Positions 50,864 to 55,163 of a stretch of DNA of 55,163 nt are shown here, in pieces. The stretch is taken from the NCBI GenBank assembly GCA_964453435.1, contig CAYVQZ010000035.1, positions 1 to 55,163 of the forward strand, read 5' to 3'. The notes below the pieces were generated by a model, which saw nothing but the letters and a program-made list of their open reading frames with translations, did not search any database and was not told where the DNA came from. Origin of the DNA: CAYVQZ01 sp964453435 (lineage in GTDB: Bacteria > Abyssobacteria > SURF-5). Numbering within the stretch: position 1 is the stretch's first letter; every line of letters begins with the position of its first letter. Both the position numbers and the translations under genes were made by a program.

Positions 50864-50883
50864 GATTCCGTGTCCCCGGAATT
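50864..50883. repeat. GATTCCGTGTCCCCGGAATT repeat, copy H
   Basis: Identical 20-mer to the second half of the copy at 47249-47281, in the 474-bp gap between the histidine kinase and the SDR gene. Confidence 0.8.
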
Positions 50884-51000
50884 GAGAAAGCGAGAAATCT
50901 GTTTCGCGAGCAGCCGGACAGGCTCACGACCCCTGTTCGGTCGCCGAAACTTGGCCAAAAAAGGGCTGATATGCCCAATTTTGTGCCACCAATTTTGTGC

Positions 51001-51030
51001 TTGACATGCCTCCTGCCGATTCCTTATGAT
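51001..51030 (+). promoter_or_regulatory. sigma70 promoter of SDR gene
   Basis: Perfect TTGACA (51001-51006), 18-base spacer, TATGAT (51025-51030), about 80 bases before the SDR start. Confidence 0.65.
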
Positions 51031-51111
51031 TCAGTCCGACCCGTTGACAAAAGTGCAATGGTTGCTTTTTTGCAGGTCCGGAAAGGAAAAACTGAACAAG
51101 GAGAAAATCTC

Positions 51112-51885
51112 ATGTACAAGGTACCTTTTGCCCTTCATGACCAGGTGGCCATTGTTACGGGAGGCGGCACCGGCATCGGAAAAGCCATTTCCGAGACGCT
51201 CGCGCAGGTGGGCGCTCACATTGTCATCTGCAGCCGGAAAATGGAGCATCTGGAACCCACGGCGGAAAAAATCGAGCAGATGGGCCGGAAAGCGCTGGCG
51301 ATATCGTGCGATGTGCGAAAGGAGGACGAAGTCAAGAGCGTCGTGGACCAGACGGCAAAGAAATTCGGAAGGCTCGACATTCTCGTGAACAATGCGGGCG
51401 CCAGCTTTGTGTGTCCCATCGAAGATGTCAGCCTGAACGGATGGAACGCCATCTTCGGCATCAACGCGACCGGCGTGTTCCTGTTCTCGAAGGCGGCATG
51501 CGCGGAAATGAAAAAACAGAACAAGGGAGCAATAATCAATATCGCGTCAATCGCCGGAAGAGACGGGGCTCCGATGATGGCCCCCTACGGAGCCGCAAAA
51601 GCCGCCGTCATAAACTTCACGAAAGCGCTTGCGGTCGAATTCGCCCAATACAATATCCGCGTGAACTGCATCGCGCCCGGCATGATTGTCACCGAGGCAG
51701 TCCAACAGCAGATGGGGGTCACGCCCGAGTCAACCAAAGAACGATTCGCCGGCCTGCCGCTGGGTCGATGGGGCAACCCCGAAGAAATCGCATGGCCGGT
51801 CGTCTTCCTTGCGTCCGACGCCTCGTCCTACATGACGGGCGAAACCATCTGCATCGATGGCGGTCCCAGGGCGTTCGAGGCATAG
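51112..51885 (+). CDS. SDR-family oxidoreductase
   Basis: 257-aa short-chain dehydrogenase with GGGTGIGKAISETL at residues 16-29, NNAGASF, NIASIAG (catalytic Ser) and YGAAKAA (YxxxK). Arg after the first glycine loop region (ICSRKMEHLEP) suggests NADP(H). Product and substrate unknown. AAGGAGAA precedes ATG 51112; the frame is open to 50767 but the upstream part is the promoter. Transcribed alone. Confidence 0.9.
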   Translation: MYKVPFALHDQVAIVTGGGTGIGKAISETLAQVGAHIVICSRKMEHLEPTAEKIEQMGRKALAISCDVRKEDEVKSVVDQTAKKFGRLDILVNNAGASFVCPIEDVSLNGWNAIFGINATGVFLFSKAACAEMKKQNKGAIINIASIAGRDGAPMMAPYGAAKAAVINFTKALAVEFAQYNIRVNCIAPGMIVTEAVQQQMGVTPESTKERFAGLPLGRWGNPEEIAWPVVFLASDASSYMTGETICIDGGPRAFEA

Positions 51886-52378
51886 CCGATACGCCTTTCC
51901 GCTCGGGAAAAGCAAAGAAAAGAAAGTTCCTGGTCGACGTACTTGGGGTCACCCTTAAAGGTTCCCTGCCAAGGAGGCGCGGTAATTTCATTCGCAATAA
52001 TGTCCTTCGCGTCCTTCGCATCTTGGCATGAGCGCTGGCGCCGTGATGTCCCTATCTCTTAACCCGTGTATAGCCGAGCGCATCCGCGATTAAGCCCGGC
52101 CTTTCATCAGTTCATTCGCCCCATTGCATCCAATTCGCGCCATTCGTGTTTCCAAATCGGGGAACAGGTGAGGTGTTGCTTGACTTTTGTTTTCATAGAT
52201 GGTCCCCGTGGTCAAGGAAAATCAGTGGAAACCGCGAATTGCGCGAATGGAACAGAGAGATTCTTCTCTACGCTCAGAATGATATGGGCGGAAGCTCAGG
52301 AGAACACGAGGGGGCGGGCGACGGGCGCACGGCGCGCTCCTACAGGAGAGGAATATCCCGGATTCGGTCCTCAGGGCC
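51886..52378. other. Intergenic region with degenerate repeats
   Basis: 493 bp with no supported gene. Around 52115-52155 (ATTCGCGCCATTCGTGTTTCC) and 52226-52250 (GGAAACCGCGAATTGCGCGAAT) are near-inverse copies of one motif. A GAGATTCTTCTCTACGCTCAG stretch near 52260 resembles intergenic repeat tracts common in environmental genomes. Both look like decayed repeats. Confidence 0.5.
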
Positions 52379-53554
52379 TTAATAATTGCAGTGTTCGCGG
52401 AACGACTCCCACATGGCGCGGATGTTCTCGGGGGGGACGTCGGGCTGGATGTTGTGGACCGCGGTGAAGACGAACCCGCCGCCGGGCGCGAGGTCGTCGA
52501 TTCTCCGCTTGACTTCGTCCTTCACCTCGGATACCGAACCGTGCGGAAGAACCTCCTGCGTGTCGACGCCACCGCCCCAGAAGCAGAGGTCGGCCCCGAA
52601 CTCCCTCTTGAGCTCCTTTGTGTCCATGCCGGCTGCACGCACCTGAATCGGGTTCAGCGCGTCGACGCCGGTCCCTATCAGGTCGGGAATGAGCGCGCGA
52701 ATGCTGCCGCAGGAATGGAGCAGAACTTTGACATCGTTCTTTGCCGAACTCTTGATGTGGCCGAAGAGTTTCGCGTGGCGCCGCTTCAGAAGTTTCCGGT
52801 ACAGGTCGGGCGAGATGATGGGGCTGTTCTGCGTGCCGAGGTCTTCGCTGTGCAGACAGATATCCACGTTGTCGCCGAGGATTCCCAGTGTTTTTTCCCA
52901 CAATTGCATTTGAAATTCCAGAGCGTTATCGAGCAATCGCTCGATGAGCGCGGGTTTGAGCATCATGTCAACGAGCGTGTCTTCGATGCCGTGAAGCAGC
53001 CAGGCCATCTCCCACAGTCCGAGTCCGTAGAGGCTGAACATAACCGCGCAGCCGGTATCGCGAAGTCTCTGCGCCTCTTCACGCAGGCCGGTGAATCTGC
53101 CTTCCTGCGCCGGGTCGGGCCACTGATACGAGTCGAGCCGCTCCGGGGTGAGTTCCCCCTTCAGCGGGTGGTCGACGGGGTCCATGTAGAGGCTCGATTC
53201 GGGTTTAGCCCATGTGATTCCCCACTCGTCGCGGAGGAGCATGGTGGTTCCCTCGAATTTGACGTCGGCTTCGAGCTCGGACGGCAACTGGACGAGCGCT
53301 CCGCGGACATCGACTCCCAGATGCCGGAGGATATTTTCCGGTATCTGTTTGAAGCCGCCGGCCTGGACGAAAAAATTGAATAATGTGTCGTCGGGCTCCT
53401 CGGTCAGCCCCATCAATTGCATGAACCCGTCATACGCCTGTGTCGTGATACCGGTCTCGATGGAGCTCCCGAAATCGAAGGGAATCCGGTCGGGCTCTTT
53501 GTGACTGAGGGTTTCGAGCACTCGCTGTCTCGATGTCATCATCCGAGCATTCAT
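52379..53554 (-). CDS. Uroporphyrinogen decarboxylase-family protein (methyltransferase-like)
   Basis: 391-aa UroD-fold protein. N-terminus RQRVLETLSHKEPDRIPFDFGSS and the block LLHSCGSIRALIPDLIGTGVDALNPIQV match the methyltransferase branch (MtaA/CmuA-type), where His and Cys bind zinc for methyl transfer to or from a corrinoid or CoM-like carrier. Heme biosynthesis is unlikely from this motif pattern. No corrinoid protein adjacent, so the partner is unknown. Confidence 0.85.
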   Translation of the reverse strand: MNARMMTSRQRVLETLSHKEPDRIPFDFGSSIETGITTQAYDGFMQLMGLTEEPDDTLFNFFVQAGGFKQIPENILRHLGVDVRGALVQLPSELEADVKFEGTTMLLRDEWGITWAKPESSLYMDPVDHPLKGELTPERLDSYQWPDPAQEGRFTGLREEAQRLRDTGCAVMFSLYGLGLWEMAWLLHGIEDTLVDMMLKPALIERLLDNALEFQMQLWEKTLGILGDNVDICLHSEDLGTQNSPIISPDLYRKLLKRRHAKLFGHIKSSAKNDVKVLLHSCGSIRALIPDLIGTGVDALNPIQVRAAGMDTKELKREFGADLCFWGGGVDTQEVLPHGSVSEVKDEVKRRIDDLAPGGGFVFTAVHNIQPDVPPENIRAMWESFREHCNY

Positions 53555-53620
53555 CTTTTTCCTGCTTTCTTGACTCGCACTATCCTAAAGATGCGTTTGC
53601 GCTTACAAACGTTTCCGAAC

Positions 53621-54979
53621 TTATTCGAGAGGCAGATAGAATTTGTGGCCGCACTGCTTGCATCTGACTTTTCTGCCCGCGAACGAAGACGGGACCGCGT
53701 ATCCCTTGCCGCACTGCTCGCACTCGAACTCGATCTTTTCCGGAGAGTCGGAGCGCTCCTGCCGGGCGTGCCGCATGCCCTCTTCCTCGTCGCGGCGCCC
53801 GCCGACAGCCTGCGCCGACACATCGCCGAGAGGCTGCATGCCCACTGTTCCCGCAGGCGCCGCGGCGGGCCTCGCTCTCGGCCGGAGGCGGCCGACGGCC
53901 CACACGCCGAACAGCACCGCCGCGACGGTGACCGCCAACAACAAGATGTTGTGCGCGATCGCCGAGACGACCATCGTGAGAAGGGACAGAGCAAGCGCCA
54001 CAAAGAACATCGCCAGGCCTATCACGAAGCGGCTGATGTCCCCGAGGAGCGGGATCACATCCAGAATGGCGTTGATCGGGCTGAACAGGAGCGAGAGACC
54101 GAGCCACATCGCGAGAAATCCGGCTCCACGAAAAAGCCATGTGGTGACCGTGAATTCGGTCGCCATTTTATCAATTGCCGTTTCGCGGGAACCTGCGATT
54201 GCGCGATAGAGCCGGCCTTTCCCTTTATACAGGTAGGGTTCGACCCTGTTCCCAACCAGTTTCCCGAACAGCGTGGCCTCGGCGCCGGACTTGACCGCGC
54301 TGAATCGTATGCGGATATCGCCTATGGTGGGAGACTGCAGGTTGCCGGCGCCGATATATGCATATGAGCCCTCTCTGCGCGCACTCATTGAGGCAATGAA
54401 ATTTTCCGCGGTTAGCGGTATGGGTGACGGGTGAGGGAGCCGCGCGGCGCGCGGATCGAATCGGTACGCGCCCACGGTGGCGCTGTTCACCGTAAAACTC
54501 TGGTCGTAAACCGGTGGTCGGGGGTTTTGATGGCCGGCCGACTCCCGGAACGACGACGAATCGGGGGGACTTTCGGTCCACTGCTTTTCATACGAATATG
54601 TGGTTTCTCTGACCCTCCCCCCGCCGAGTTTCTTTCTGCTTTTGGATGATTTTTTTTCGACCCAGACATACATTTCGACATTCCGGTTCAGTCCGATGTA
54701 CGGTCCTTCCCGCAGGAATTGAGAGTCGCCCAGGGTCTCCAACGATTCCAGATGACCGGTAACCGAAACCAATTGGCCGTCGGCCCGCTCATCGATTGTT
54801 TCCGAGCTCACGGGAATGCTCGTTTTGGCGAGCTTCGACATGTCTGTCCGGCCCTCGTTCCACCAGAGCACGGCGAAAGAGGTCACAAGCAGCGCCAGTC
54901 CGACGAGAATTCCCTTGATCGAGTTGAGGATGTTCTGAAGAAATCCGGTTTCGCTAATCTCCGTGAATCGGTCGCCCAT
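53621..54979 (-). CDS. TMEM43-family membrane protein with C-terminal zinc finger
   Basis: 452-aa protein. A TMEM43-like region (one N-terminal helix at 20-45, a large extramembrane part, three helices at about 280-380: FLAMWLGLSLLFSPINAILDVI, FVIGLAMFFVALALSLL, ILLLAVTVAAVLFGVWAVG). A Pro/Ala/Arg-rich linker and a C-terminal MJ0042-type zinc ribbon (CEQCGKGYAVPSSFAGRKVRCKQCGHKF) follow. Function of TMEM43 in bacteria is unknown. The zinc-finger fusion at the far C-terminus is unusual. GGGAGGCG precedes ATG 54979. Confidence 0.82.
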   Translation of the reverse strand: MGDRFTEISETGFLQNILNSIKGILVGLALLVTSFAVLWWNEGRTDMSKLAKTSIPVSSETIDERADGQLVSVTGHLESLETLGDSQFLREGPYIGLNRNVEMYVWVEKKSSKSRKKLGGGRVRETTYSYEKQWTESPPDSSSFRESAGHQNPRPPVYDQSFTVNSATVGAYRFDPRAARLPHPSPIPLTAENFIASMSARREGSYAYIGAGNLQSPTIGDIRIRFSAVKSGAEATLFGKLVGNRVEPYLYKGKGRLYRAIAGSRETAIDKMATEFTVTTWLFRGAGFLAMWLGLSLLFSPINAILDVIPLLGDISRFVIGLAMFFVALALSLLTMVVSAIAHNILLLAVTVAAVLFGVWAVGRLRPRARPAAAPAGTVGMQPLGDVSAQAVGGRRDEEEGMRHARQERSDSPEKIEFECEQCGKGYAVPSSFAGRKVRCKQCGHKFYLPLE

Positions 54980-55163
54980 TTGATCGCGCCTCCCGGAATT
55001 AGTCTTGATTGTATGAGGATAAAGAATGAAATTCCTGTATCAGCCGTGATCTCCTCTGCGACCCGCATGCTTCAGAGGTTACCTGTATTGAGCGCCGCGG
55101 GACTGCAGAAAGGAATCGCCTGTCAGGAGGAATTCTAACAAAAGAGTGAGATGATTTCAAAGG

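Noticed and set aside
1..55163. CRISPR arrays, tRNA/rRNA genes, intact insertion sequences
   Set aside because: No regularly spaced direct repeats, no tRNA acceptor/T-loop pattern and no transposase or integrase ORF were seen.

Overview
The window is a chromosomal stretch from what looks like a Gram-negative bacterium, probably uncultured. Envelope features include AsmA- and GspN-like proteins, two lipobox lipoproteins and an HflK/HflC pair. It has mostly GC-rich protein-coding DNA, tightly packed minus-strand operons, and many intergenic palindromes. I cannot assign a phylum from sequence alone. LL-diaminopimelate aminotransferase, a thermophile-type DAHP synthase and many crotonase/SDR/amidohydrolase genes fit a deep-branching or candidate-phylum heterotroph. 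No rRNA, tRNA, CRISPR array or intact transposase was found.

Layout. 1-338: start of an AT-rich DUF1156-type DNA methylase running off the left edge, plausibly the border of a defence or foreign island. 503-4875: a lysine-rich small protein, glgC, a small zinc-ribbon protein and a membrane-embedded spermidine-synthase-like protein. 5424-14558: two amidohydrolases and a crotonase, interrupted by a 5-kb sulfatase plus GH116-like cassette. The cassette is bounded by a perfect 149-bp direct repeat of the crotonase 3' end. 14620-15973: aroF behind a sigma70-type promoter, an aromatic-rich leader peptide (YFWFYYFSW) and an intrinsic terminator, a textbook attenuator layout. 16036-22186: AsmA-like protein, small proteins, a GspN-like protein, and a sigma54-promoter unit encoding a 65-aa GspF-N-like peptide with its own terminator.

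22211-31854 (minus strand) is one long housekeeping run: FAH hydrolase, dapL, folB, folK, panB, panC, panD, nadA, gltX, hflK, hflC. It makes lysine or peptidoglycan precursor, folate, pantothenate/CoA and NAD, then charges Glu-tRNA and controls membrane proteolysis. A strong promoter followed almost at once by a terminator hairpin sits upstream of it. 32299-35715: ADP-ribosylglycohydrolase and a GH2 beta-mannosidase-like enzyme. 35876-40708: two convergent YfhO-family membrane proteins whose 3' ends overlap by 96 bp. 41113-42196: a candidate small RNA and a radical SAM protein. 42480-47018: an acyl-CoA operon (crotonase, nitronate monooxygenase-like, acyl-CoA ligase, small ORF, SDR). 47369-54979: TGS GTPase, multi-PAS histidine kinase, SDR, UroD-family methyltransferase-like protein, and a TMEM43 protein fused to a zinc finger.

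A dispersed family of composite palindromes, including three 45-nt hairpins, occupies many of the intergenic gaps. The best candidates for something new are the pan-aromatic aroF leader, the promoter-terminator leader of the 11-gene operon, the sigma54 mini-gene, the 149-bp-bounded cassette and the repeat family.
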